Assembly: GCA_947443645.1 (NCBI GenBank)
Contig: CANEXF010000003.1
Coordinates: 1 to 64,000 of the forward strand
Direction: 5' to 3'
DNA length: 64,000 nt
Origin: Comamonadaceae bacterium
Lineage (GTDB): Bacteria > Pseudomonadota > Gammaproteobacteria > Burkholderiales > Burkholderiaceae_C
Below, one piece after another: positions 26,338-34,092 of the stretch (position 1 is the first letter of the stretch; each line of letters begins with the position of its first letter). Made by a program: the position numbers and the translations under genes. Under the pieces are notes generated by a model. That model had not been told where the DNA came from and searched no databases. It worked only from the letters and a program-made list of their open reading frames with translations.

Positions 26338-27480
26338 TCAGGACTGCGGGGCCGAAGCATCGGGTTTGACCACCAGTCCGGACTGAAGCTTCAAACGCTG
26401 GGGCTGGGCGTAACAAACAAAGCGTTTGTTGGTCGCGCGGCCAATCGCGCACAAGCCGACCATCTGCGCGACCTGATGCCCCATCTGGGTGATCCCGCTG
26501 CGTGAGACCACGATGGGCACGCCCATCTGAGCCGACTTGATCACCATCTCGCTGGTCAGCCGGCCGGTGGTGTAAAAAATCAAAGCGTCCGAACCGAAAT
26601 CGCCCGTTGCAGCGCCGGATGTAGCGTGCCACTCTTCAACAGCCAGGGCCACGGAACCGGCTTCGCCGGGCAGCAAGGGCAGCGCAGTACGCGAAGCGAC
26701 AAGCGTAGGGGCCATCGAACGCAGCGACGGGCCGCCCCGAGCAAGTTCAACCCCCTCGGGGGGCAGCGCGGTACGCGAAGCGACAAGCGTGGGGGACATC
26801 GAACGCAGCGACGGACCGCCCCGAGCAAGTTCAGCCACCTCGGGGGGCAGCGCGGTACGCGAAGCGACAAGCGTGGGGGCCATATTGAGCCACATCCAGC
26901 CAGCAATCGTGTCTATGGCGTTGTGCCTGCCAACGTCTTCCACAAACAGCAGCATCTCGGGTTCAGCCGCTGTCGTGTCAAAGAGCGCACACGCGTGAAC
27001 TGAGCCGGCAGATTTATAAGTTGTTTCTTTCAGGCGTATGGTGTTGACCAGCGAATACAACTGGCTTTGTGTGAGGCTGGCCTCCGGCGGCAAGCTGATC
27101 TGGTCAAGCTCATCCATCAGGCCACCAAACACGCTGCCTTGTCCGCAACCGGTGGTCACCACGCGTTTGGAAGTTTTTTCTTCAATGTCTTCAATGCCAT
27201 GACGGGTCTTGACCGCAGCCGCGCCTACATCCCAATCCACTGTGATGGACTCGATGTCATGAACAGACTTGACGAGGCGCTGGTTACGCAGATAGCCCAG
27301 CACCAGCCATTCGGGGTGCGCGCCCAGTGTCATCAGGGTCACCAGTTCGCGTTTGTCGACATAGACAGTGAGCGCGCGCTCTGCAGGAATTGAAACCTGC
27401 AGATGCTCGCCGTATTCATTGATCGCATCGATCTCGCAAGTCAGGGGTGCCTGGGCTAGGCTGAGGTGGGGCAAGGTCAT
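26338..27480 (-). CDS. fdhD: Formate dehydrogenase accessory sulfurtransferase FdhD, with a tandem-repeat insertion
   Basis: FdhD passes sulfur from IscS to the molybdenum cofactor of formate dehydrogenases. The persulfide-carrying motif TTGCGQGSVFG is near residue 110, and the family motifs FVEDVGRHNAIDTI (about 180), IFYTTGRLTSEMV (about 288) and VSRSGITQMG are present. FdhD is normally about 270-280 residues; this one has 380. The extra residues (about 198-275) lie between GWMWLN and the segment before SDALIFYTTGR. They are encoded by a family-A array that repeats [13 protein letters not shown] and ARGGPSLRS in frame. It probably serves both formate dehydrogenases in this window. Confidence 0.93.
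   Translation of the reverse strand: MTLPHLSLAQAPLTCEIDAINEYGEHLQVSIPAERALTVYVDKRELVTLMTLGAHPEWLVLGYLRNQRLVKSVHDIESITVDWDVGAAAVKTRHGIEDIEEKTSKRVVTTGCGQGSVFGGLMDELDQISLPPEASLTQSQLYSLVNTIRLKETTYKSAGSVHACALFDTTAAEPEMLLFVEDVGRHNAIDTIAGWMWLNMAPTLVASRTALPPEVAELARGGPSLRSMSPTLVASRTALPPEGVELARGGPSLRSMAPTLVASRTALPLLPGEAGSVALAVEEWHATSGAATGDFGSDALIFYTTGRLTSEMVIKSAQMGVPIVVSRSGITQMGHQVAQMVGLCAIGRATNKRFVCYAQPQRLKLQSGLVVKPDASAPQS
26640..26890. repeat. Tandem family-A array inside fdhD, 84-bp period
   Basis: The block GCGAAGCGACAAGCG starts at 26691, 26775 and 26859, an exact 84-bp (28-codon) period. Each unit has the CCCTCGGGGGG palindrome and a GGGCCGCCCCGAGC block, the complement of the recJ array. Relative to its host gene the array reads in the same sense and frame as in recJ, so the two unrelated proteins share a PPEGVxLARGGPSL peptide. 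The left flank GGAACCGGCTTCGCCGGG also occurs in variant form near 3938. Confidence 0.92.
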
Positions 27481-27495
27481 GGTTGGAGACTACAA

Positions 27496-27528
27496 CAAAA
27501 AAGGCCGTCACCTTGCGGCGCGGCCTTT
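27496..27528 (-). terminator. Intrinsic terminator of the membrane formate dehydrogenase operon
   Basis: On the minus strand the stem AAAGGCCG pairs with CGGCCTTT around a GC-rich loop and runs into further T residues. It lies about 30 bp after the last gene of the operon (27559) and before fdhD, so fdhD is probably transcribed from its own promoter or by read-through. Confidence 0.7.
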
Positions 27529-27558
27529 GAGAAAAACAGGGAAGGTCAGCTGCGCGAA

Positions 27559-27960
27559 TCAGGACTTCTTGGCTGGCGTAGGTACTGCGGCAGGTGCCTT
27601 GCCACTCGGTGGGCTGACAGCCGTTACTGCAGGTGAATGCGCGCCCGCAGCTTCGGCCGGCTTGGCCACGACCGGCGGTGTGTAGGTGAAGGCACCAGGA
27701 TCGGCGCAGGCCGGCGTTGCTGGCGGTGTCTTGGTCTCTTTTCCAGCGGCTTTGGCTGACTTGAGGTAAGCCGCAGCGACCTTGTCTTGCGTCTTGCACA
27801 GCTGGTAGCCGTCAACCTTGCCGGCCCAAGCCGTCTTGGCAGCGGCTTCTGCGGCCTTGGCCTTGGCTTCGTCGCTAGGGGCCGGAAGCTTTGCAAAGGC
27901 CAGCGAGCAAACGCTGACCAGCAGCCCCGTCAACACGCTTGATAGGAGTAGTTTCTTCAT
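27559..27960 (-). CDS. Exported Ala/Pro-rich protein of the formate dehydrogenase operon, function unknown
   Basis: From ATG 27960 the protein has 133 residues: a signal peptide (KKLLLSSVLTGLLVSVCSLA, cleavage near AFA), an Ala/Lys-rich helical part with two cysteines (YQLCKTQDK and TPACADPG) and a low-complexity Ala/Pro tail ending PTPAKKS. A start at 27990 would overlap the cytochrome b stop as ATGA and add ten residues before the signal peptide. I do not recognise the family. Its place directly behind the cytochrome b gene suggests a periplasmic accessory to the formate dehydrogenase. Confidence 0.7.
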   Translation of the reverse strand: MKKLLLSSVLTGLLVSVCSLAFAKLPAPSDEAKAKAAEAAAKTAWAGKVDGYQLCKTQDKVAAAYLKSAKAAGKETKTPPATPACADPGAFTYTPPVVAKPAEAAGAHSPAVTAVSPPSGKAPAAVPTPAKKS

Positions 27961-27986
27961 GGGTTTCTCGCTCTTTATTTCTGCGT

Positions 27987-29150
27987 TCATGCCTGAACGG
28001 CTGGGCCGGGCGCTGCAGGCTGACTGCGCTGCGCAGGAATCTTGCCGGCCTTGACATCGTCATACCAAATTTCGTGATGTTCCTTGGCCCATGTCTCATC
28101 GACATAACCAGTCTTCATACCCTTGTAAGCGTCTTGCATGCCAATGGTACCGAGGTAAATGTGGGCGATAAACATCGACATCATCAACACGGTCGCAACC
28201 GCATGCACCATGTGGGCGATCTGCATGGTCGAGCGCTCATAGACCAGCCCCGGCAGGATTTTGTCGAGCACAAAACCCGAAGAAACCACCACCAGACCGA
28301 GGAAGAAAACGCCACCCCAGAACACCACTTTCTCACCGGCATTGAAACGATTTGACGGAACTTCCGCATCCCCCAGCAAGCCACCACCCTTGAGCAGCCA
28401 CTGCAGGTCACCCTTTTGCGGCCAGTTGTCGCGCAGGAAGGTGAAAAATACAACCGCCAGCGAGACCGCAAACAGCGGCCCGGCAAAGTTGTGCATGTTT
28501 TTGAGCAGATAGGTCAACCAGCCGAACAAGGTGCCGCCAATGATGGGCTGCAAGAAGAACTTGCCAAAAGCCATGACCACGCCTGAAACGCCCAAAACCA
28601 CGAATGCGATGGCATTGGACCAGTGGGCTGCACGTTCAAACGGCGTGAAGCGTTCGATTTTCCGGCCGGTGTCCGGCGCATGGTTTTTGATCATGCCCTT
28701 GGCACGGTAAAAAATACCAATTGCCAGCACCACGATCAGCAGCAGCGAGCCGCCGTAAGGAATCAACCAATTGTTGCGCACTTGCCGCCAGGCTTCACCT
28801 GCATTGGTCAGGCGCGAGCCCGGGTATTGCACAAAAGGCTGGATCAAATTACCAGCTTCCGGCGACTCGCTCTTGGGCAGGCTGCTGTAACCAGTCACAC
28901 CCGCACCGACCTGGCGCCACATGGGCGCATTGTTGCGTGGCTGAACCTTGGCGCGCTCACCATTGGTCTGCTGCGCGTAGTTGGGGTCTTCACTGGCGTC
29001 GGGCTTGACCTCGAAAATACTCTGCCCCTGGATAGCGCCAGCAGCGGCCGCTGGCGCTGCGGCCGGCGCTGGCGCCTGCGCGCAAACCAGACCCGCAGAG
29101 CCGATGGCAACCAAAAATGCAGCAATCTGTGCACGTACCGAAATTGTCAT
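27987..29150 (-). CDS. Formate dehydrogenase subunit gamma (membrane cytochrome b556)
   Basis: The 387-residue subunit anchors the enzyme and passes electrons to quinone. A signal peptide is followed by a long periplasmic-type N-terminal region (about 25-130, Ala/Pro-rich), then four membrane helices as in FdnI. The first lies after NNWLIPYGGSLLLIVVLA. Haem-ligand histidines are likely in FERAAHWSNAIAF, LKNMHNFAGPLFA and MVHAVATVLMMSMFIAHIYLG. The C-terminal motif GYVDETWAKEHHEIWYDDV is typical of the family. E. coli FdnI has only about 217 residues; the N-terminal extension is usual in betaproteobacterial homologues, to my recollection. Confidence 0.93.
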   Translation of the reverse strand: MTISVRAQIAAFLVAIGSAGLVCAQAPAPAAAPAAAAGAIQGQSIFEVKPDASEDPNYAQQTNGERAKVQPRNNAPMWRQVGAGVTGYSSLPKSESPEAGNLIQPFVQYPGSRLTNAGEAWRQVRNNWLIPYGGSLLLIVVLAIGIFYRAKGMIKNHAPDTGRKIERFTPFERAAHWSNAIAFVVLGVSGVVMAFGKFFLQPIIGGTLFGWLTYLLKNMHNFAGPLFAVSLAVVFFTFLRDNWPQKGDLQWLLKGGGLLGDAEVPSNRFNAGEKVVFWGGVFFLGLVVVSSGFVLDKILPGLVYERSTMQIAHMVHAVATVLMMSMFIAHIYLGTIGMQDAYKGMKTGYVDETWAKEHHEIWYDDVKAGKIPAQRSQPAAPGPAVQA

Positions 29151-29165
29151 AAGGCCTCCGGTAAG

Positions 29166-29402
29166 CTATTTTTGAACGCTCAGCTTGGAGTATTCATTCT
29201 GGGTGTTCTGCATCCTGGCCTTGAGGCCCTGCTCCCAGCTGGTCTTGTCGCCGACCTTCCAGCCCGGTGCTACAAATGCATTTTCGGCGCCCAGATAAGC
29301 TGCGGCATCGCTTTTCTTGCCGCCAAGGGTTTGCGGCTTTTCGCCGCAGGCAGAAAGCAAAGTCGCCGCAGCCAGGCAGCCTAGCAAGATCAGATGTTTC
29401 AT
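29166..29402 (-). CDS. Small lipoprotein of the formate dehydrogenase operon
   Basis: The 78-residue protein has a lipoprotein signal peptide with lipobox LLSAC (Cys at about residue 19). The mature part of about 60 residues includes LGGKKSDAAAYLGAENAFVAPGWKVGDKTSWEQGLKAR. I know no function. ATG 29402 overlaps the iron-sulfur subunit stop (ATGA), and the cytochrome b gene follows after 15 bp, so it is translated inside the core fdh operon. Its position between two structural subunit genes suggests a tightly associated membrane-attached component or assembly factor. Confidence 0.8.
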   Translation of the reverse strand: MKHLILLGCLAAATLLSACGEKPQTLGGKKSDAAAYLGAENAFVAPGWKVGDKTSWEQGLKARMQNTQNEYSKLSVQK

Positions 29403-30019
29403 GATTTGGCTCCCACTGGCGGCTGGCCTGCTTGCTTGGAGCCGTAGGCCGTGCCCCAGCCCCATACCTCGGCACCCTTGCCACGCTGAACGACACGATT
29501 GCGGAAGATATCGGCAACCACATCGCCATCACCGGCGAGCAGCGCCTTGGTCGAGCACATCTCTGCGCAGGCCGGCAGCTTACCTTCAGCCAGACGGTTG
29601 CGGCCATACTTCTCAAACTCGGCTTCGCTGCCATTGACTTCCGGACCACCGGCGCAGAAGGTGCACTTGTCCATCTTGCCGCGTACCCCGAAGGTACCCG
29701 ACGAAGGGAACTGAGGCGCGCCAAACGGGCAGGCATAAGAGCAGTAACCGCAGCCTATGCAAATGTCCTTGTCATGCAAGACCACGCCCTCGTCGGTGCG
29801 GTAAAAGCAATTGACCGGGCAAACTGCCATGCAGGGTGCATCGCTGCAGTGCATGCAGGCGACCGAGATCGATTTCTCGCCAGGAACGCCGTCATTGAGC
29901 GTCACCACGCGCCGGCGGTTCACGCCCCATGGCACTTCGTGTTCGTTCTTGCAGGCCGTGACGCAGCCGTTGCATTCAATGCAACGCTCCGCATCGCAGA
30001 CAAATTTCATTCTTGCCAT
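29399..30019 (-). CDS. Formate dehydrogenase iron-sulfur subunit (beta)
   Basis: The 206-residue ferredoxin-type subunit carries electrons from the molybdenum subunit to cytochrome b. Four [4Fe-4S] cysteine sets are visible: CDAERCIECNGCVTACK, CMHCSDAPCMAVCPVNC, CIGCGYCSYACPFG and CTFCAGG with CAEMC. It is about 90 residues shorter than E. coli FdnH and lacks the C-terminal membrane helix, so it is of the short 'fdh3B' type. It starts 4 bp after the alpha-subunit stop; an ATG three codons inside is an alternative start. Confidence 0.93.
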   Translation of the reverse strand: MARMKFVCDAERCIECNGCVTACKNEHEVPWGVNRRRVVTLNDGVPGEKSISVACMHCSDAPCMAVCPVNCFYRTDEGVVLHDKDICIGCGYCSYACPFGAPQFPSSGTFGVRGKMDKCTFCAGGPEVNGSEAEFEKYGRNRLAEGKLPACAEMCSTKALLAGDGDVVADIFRNRVVQRGKGAEVWGWGTAYGSKQAGQPPVGAKS

Positions 30020-30023
30020 GGTG

Positions 30024-32999
30024 TTATGCCCTTTCCACGTTGCAAACAGTGGTTTTTGTTTCTTGCATCATCGTGACGCTGTCGTAGCCGTAGGTGGTCG
30101 CGGTGTTGATCGCCTCACCGCGCACGATAGGCGCAGCACCACTCGGGTAATAGGCCAGCATGTCAGCGCCTTGCCAGCGACCGGAGAAGTGAAAGGGCAT
30201 GAACACGGTGTCTGGACCGACGCGTTCAGTGACCATGGCCTGCACATTCAGGCGCGCACCAGTCGGTGTGCTGACCCATGCGCGCTCGCCATTGCGTATG
30301 CCTTTTTCAGCCGCAACCTTGGGATTGATCTCGATGAACATCTCCTGCTGCAGCTCGGCCAGCCATGGGTTGGAACGGGTCTCTTCACCACCGCCCTCGT
30401 ACTCCACCAGACGGCCTGAGGTCATGACCAGCGGAAACTTCTCGTGCACCTTGTCAGCGATATTTTTCTGCTGGACAGATTTATACAGCGTCGGCAAGCG
30501 CCAGAAGGACTTCTTGTCGTCGTGCGTCGGGTACTTGACCTGGAGATCAGCGCGATTGCCGTAGAGCGGCTCGCGGTGCTGTGGGATGGCGTCCGGGAAG
30601 TTCCAGACCACGGCGCGCGCCTTCGCGTTGCCAAACGGATGGCAGCCATGGTTTTTCATGACCACACGGATCAGGCCGCCCGATGAATCGGTCTTCCAGT
30701 TCTTGCCTTCCGCCGCTGTTTTTTCAGCGTCGGAGAGCTCGTCCCACCAGCCCAGCTTTTTCACCAGCAGGTGGTCAAACTCGGGGTAACCGGTCGTGAT
30801 GTCCGCACCCAGCGAATGCGAGCCGTCCTCGGCCAGCAGGCTCTTGCCCTCACGCTCGACACCAAAATTGGCGCGGAAGTTGCCGCCGCCATCCATCACG
30901 TGCTTGGAGGTGTCGTACAGATTGGGTGAACCGGGGTGCTTCATCTCGGGCGTGCCGAAGCAAGGCCATGGCAATCCGAAATAGTCACCTGTGGTGTCGT
31001 AGCCGGTTTCCTTGTCCTTGCCGCCTTTGGACCTGAGGGTCTTGACGTCGAACAGGTGCATATTGCGCATGTGCGCCTTCAGACGCTCAGGGCTCTGGCC
31101 GGTGTAGCCAATGCTCCAGCAGGTCTTGTTGATCTCACGCAGGATGTCTTCAGGCACGGGCTCGTCCATGCCCTTGACCTTTTGCATCTTGAAGTTCTTG
31201 GACAGCTCCTTGGCAAAGCCAAGCTTTTCCGCGAACTGTTGCATGATCATGTGGTCACTGCGGCTTTCCCACAGCGGCTCTATGACTTTTTCACGCCACT
31301 GAATGGAGCGATTGGAAGCCGTCACGGAACCGGTGGTTTCAAACTGCGTGGCCGCCGGCAGCAGGTAAACCGCGCGGTTGGGGTTCAGATCTTCGGGCTT
31401 GCCAGGCATCGCAGCCATGGCAGCAGTGGCCGAAGGATAGGGATCGATCACGACCAGCAGATCGAGCTTGTCCATCGCGCGCTTCATCTCGAGGCCGCGG
31501 GTCTGGGAGTTCGGCGAATGACCCCAGAAAAACACACCGCGCAGGTTGGAGTCCTGATCAATGAATTCGTTTTTCTCCATCACGCCGTCAATCCAGCGCG
31601 AGACGGTGATGCCTGGCTTGCCCATCATGGCCGGAGATGCGTAGCGGCCCTTGATCCAGTCAAAGTCCACACCCCAGGTCTTGGCGAAATGCTTCCAGGA
31701 GCCTTCAGCCAAACCGTAGTAACCGGGCAACGAATCAGGGTTCGGGCCGACGTCGGTCGCGCCCTGCACGTTGTCATGACCGCGGAAAATGTTGGTGCCG
31801 CCGCCGGACACGCCGACATTGCCCAGCGCCAGCTGCAGGATGCAGGAAGCACGAACAATCGCGTTACCCGTCGTGTGCTGGGTCTGGCCCATGCACCAGA
31901 CAACGGTCGAGGGCCGGTTCTTGGCCATCATCTCGGCCGCCATGTAGACACGCGCTTCAGGCACGCCACAGGCTTCTTCAACCTTGTCTGGCGTCCATTT
32001 GGCGAGCACTTCTTCCTTGATCTTGTCCATGCCATAGACACGGTCGTTGATGTACTTGGTGTCTTCCCAGCCGTTCTTGAAGATGTGATACAGCATGCCG
32101 AACAGAAACGGGATGTCAGAGCCTGAACGAATCCGGATGTACTCATCGGCCTTGGCCGCCGTGCGCGTGAAACGCGGATCGACCACGATCATCTTGCAGC
32201 CGGTTTCCTTGGCATGCAACATGTGCAGCAGGCTCACCGGATGCGCCTCGGCGGCGTTCGAGCCAATGTACAACGCGCACTTGCTGTTCTGCATGTCGTT
32301 GTAGGAGTTGGTCATCGCGCCATAGCCCCAGGTGTTGGCAACGCCAGCGACCGTGGTGGAGTGGCAGATACGCGCCTGGTGGTCGCAGTTGTTGCTGCCC
32401 CACAAGCTCATCCATTTGCGCAGCAGATAGGCCTGCTCGTTGTTGTGCTTGGACGAACCCACCACGTAAAGAGAGTCAGGACCATTGTCCTTGCGCAGCT
32501 GCAGCATGCGTGCGCTGATTTCGTCAAGCGCTGTTTCCCAGCTGATGCGCTCGTATTTGCCATTGACCAGCTTCATCGGGTAACGCAAACGGAACTCGCC
32601 GTGACCGTGCTCGCGCAGGGCTGCCCCCTTGGCGCAATGCGCACCCAGGTTGATAGGCGAGTCGAACACCGCTTCCTGACGAACCCAGATGCCGTTTTCA
32701 ACCACTGCGTCAACTGCGCAGCCGACCGAGCAGTGGGTGCAGACCGTGCGCTTGACTTCAATTTTTCCGCTGCCGTCGGCCGCGCCAGGCGTCGCGGCCT
32801 TGGCTTTTTGGACCAGCGTCAGCTGGGTCGCAGCCAGGCCAACGCCTACGCCCAGGCCTGAACGGCGCAAAAACGCACGTCGGTCCATGGTGGGCAGGGC
32901 ATTGGACAGACCGCGCGACAGGCTTTGCACAAATCGTGCAGAGCCGACACGACGCGTCGCATCGGTATGAATACTGTTGGATTTTTTCGTGAGCAGCAT
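30024..32999 (-). CDS. Formate dehydrogenase catalytic subunit (alpha), Tat-exported, cysteine-type
   Basis: The 991-residue molybdopterin (bis-MGD) oxidoreductase oxidises formate to CO2. The N-terminus has a twin-arginine signal (DRRAFLRRSGLGVGVGLAA, about 39-57), so the folded enzyme is exported. A [4Fe-4S] set follows (CTHCSVGC...CAKG, about 87-124). The metal-ligand site reads ARICHSTT, with Cys (codon TGC) where E. coli FdnG has selenocysteine, so no selenium machinery is needed. Length and motifs fit FdnG/FdoG and the 'fdh3A' group. It is preceded by a small Tat protein gene and followed by the beta-subunit gene. Confidence 0.95.
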   Translation of the reverse strand: MLLTKKSNSIHTDATRRVGSARFVQSLSRGLSNALPTMDRRAFLRRSGLGVGVGLAATQLTLVQKAKAATPGAADGSGKIEVKRTVCTHCSVGCAVDAVVENGIWVRQEAVFDSPINLGAHCAKGAALREHGHGEFRLRYPMKLVNGKYERISWETALDEISARMLQLRKDNGPDSLYVVGSSKHNNEQAYLLRKWMSLWGSNNCDHQARICHSTTVAGVANTWGYGAMTNSYNDMQNSKCALYIGSNAAEAHPVSLLHMLHAKETGCKMIVVDPRFTRTAAKADEYIRIRSGSDIPFLFGMLYHIFKNGWEDTKYINDRVYGMDKIKEEVLAKWTPDKVEEACGVPEARVYMAAEMMAKNRPSTVVWCMGQTQHTTGNAIVRASCILQLALGNVGVSGGGTNIFRGHDNVQGATDVGPNPDSLPGYYGLAEGSWKHFAKTWGVDFDWIKGRYASPAMMGKPGITVSRWIDGVMEKNEFIDQDSNLRGVFFWGHSPNSQTRGLEMKRAMDKLDLLVVIDPYPSATAAMAAMPGKPEDLNPNRAVYLLPAATQFETTGSVTASNRSIQWREKVIEPLWESRSDHMIMQQFAEKLGFAKELSKNFKMQKVKGMDEPVPEDILREINKTCWSIGYTGQSPERLKAHMRNMHLFDVKTLRSKGGKDKETGYDTTGDYFGLPWPCFGTPEMKHPGSPNLYDTSKHVMDGGGNFRANFGVEREGKSLLAEDGSHSLGADITTGYPEFDHLLVKKLGWWDELSDAEKTAAEGKNWKTDSSGGLIRVVMKNHGCHPFGNAKARAVVWNFPDAIPQHREPLYGNRADLQVKYPTHDDKKSFWRLPTLYKSVQQKNIADKVHEKFPLVMTSGRLVEYEGGGEETRSNPWLAELQQEMFIEINPKVAAEKGIRNGERAWVSTPTGARLNVQAMVTERVGPDTVFMPFHFSGRWQGADMLAYYPSGAAPIVRGEAINTATTYGYDSVTMMQETKTTVCNVERA

Positions 33000-33031
33000 G
33001 AAGCTCTCCGTAAGAATGAAAACGGGATGAA

Positions 33032-33238
33032 TTAAATGCGCGTGGTCTTGTAGTAGCGCTTGACGTGTTCCGACAAGCTGTAACCGCCACCATTTTCAGG
33101 CGCTGGCTTGAGCGTCTCAACAGCGACTTCGGGCGCGGACGACACGCCCGGCAAGGCCACAACAGCAGCGGCTGCAGCGCCTGCGGCAGCTGCACCGAAA
33201 AAGAAACCTCGGCGTGAGGGTTTGGGCTGGCTATCCAT
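33032..33238 (-). CDS. Small twin-arginine-signal protein of the formate dehydrogenase region
   Basis: The 68-residue protein has a twin-arginine signal (PSRRGFFFGAAAAGAAAAA, about 7-25) and a mature part of about 40 residues ending HVKRYYKTTRI. It matches the small 'formate dehydrogenase region Tat target' family, which regularly precedes fdh genes. Its function is not established; it may help assembly or be a small subunit. The ATG at 33238 is preferred over one 33 bp upstream. It lies 32 bp before the catalytic subunit gene. Confidence 0.85.
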   Translation of the reverse strand: MDSQPKPSRRGFFFGAAAAGAAAAAVVALPGVSSAPEVAVETLKPAPENGGGYSLSEHVKRYYKTTRI

Positions 33239-33450
33239 ATTGATCTCCAAGAAACCGGTCGGTCTATGCAATTGTTTTCATAATGTAAGTCGTACTTGGG
33301 CAGACCACAACGATTTGCGCGTCTCAAACCTACAAAACTGGGGAAAACGATAGGAGCGCAGATTGTAGTGTCGAAAGCAAGGTCGCCATCAGACGAAATG
33401 CAATAGCCCCAGACTGTTTTGACGCCGGGTCTGCACTGTGCAAAACAAGC

Positions 33451-34068
33451 CTAGTCCAGCATGTCAAAGCCCTGCGACTCAACGCTGACAAAAACCTGCG
33501 TGAATGCCGCCAGAGCCCGGTAAAAGCGGGACTTCGGGTGCTGCATCACGGCTTCACACATCATGGGCATCCAGGGCTGGACATGGCGCGCAAAGAACTC
33601 GGCCTGGCGCGTCAGGTTGGCCACGGCGACATCGTCACCGGCAATCAGGTAGCGCATGACTTCACACAGGTAAGCCACATGATCCTCGGTCTCAGGCATG
33701 GCTTCGTCCCGGCCCAGCCCCAGTGCGGCGATATCCGTGCGCAAGGCCGCAAGCGGCTTTTCGTTGAGAAAGCCGCTGAGGTAATGGGAGCCAAACAAGT
33801 AGACCTCGGGCTTACCCACGCCGCCAAACAAGGCGTCGTACTCCAGACGTATCTCGTCCAGGTTTTGCGCGCGTGCGGCAGCCACCAGCTCGGCCCACGA
33901 ACTCTCAAGCACGGCACCAGGCGCGGGCGCCTCGGTCACCGCCACCTTGAGGCTGTCATGCAATTGAGCAGAGGGCGCGGCATAGTACAGCGCGGCGAGC
34001 AGGCCATAGACTTCCGCGCGTGCGGTTTCTTCGTCGAGGGCCGAGGATTGGAGTTGGGCTTGCGTCAT
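33451..34068 (-). CDS. TorD-family molecular chaperone
   Basis: The 205-residue all-helical protein matches TorD/DmsD-type redox enzyme maturation chaperones: an early ARAEVYGLLAALYYAAP helix, the hallmark region EYDALFGG...VYLFGSHYLSGFLNEKPL near residue 77, and PETEDHVAYLCEVM near residue 127. These proteins bind Tat signal peptides of molybdoenzymes until the cofactor is loaded. The likely client is the Tat-exported formate dehydrogenase just downstream. About 210 bp separate its stop from the small Tat protein gene, and a promoter for the fdh genes may lie there. Confidence 0.88.
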   Translation of the reverse strand: MTQAQLQSSALDEETARAEVYGLLAALYYAAPSAQLHDSLKVAVTEAPAPGAVLESSWAELVAAARAQNLDEIRLEYDALFGGVGKPEVYLFGSHYLSGFLNEKPLAALRTDIAALGLGRDEAMPETEDHVAYLCEVMRYLIAGDDVAVANLTRQAEFFARHVQPWMPMMCEAVMQHPKSRFYRALAAFTQVFVSVESQGFDMLD

Positions 34069-34092
34069 GCTTGATTCATATTGGACTCAGAC

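Noticed and set aside
30936-32126. 396-codon plus-strand frame opposite the formate dehydrogenase alpha gene
   Set aside because: Antisense shadow of the catalytic subunit; no recognisable motif.
30024-32999. Selenocysteine-containing formate dehydrogenase
   Set aside because: The metal-ligand codon is TGC (Cys) in ARICHSTT, not TGA, and the frame has no internal TGA. FdsA likewise has TGT.
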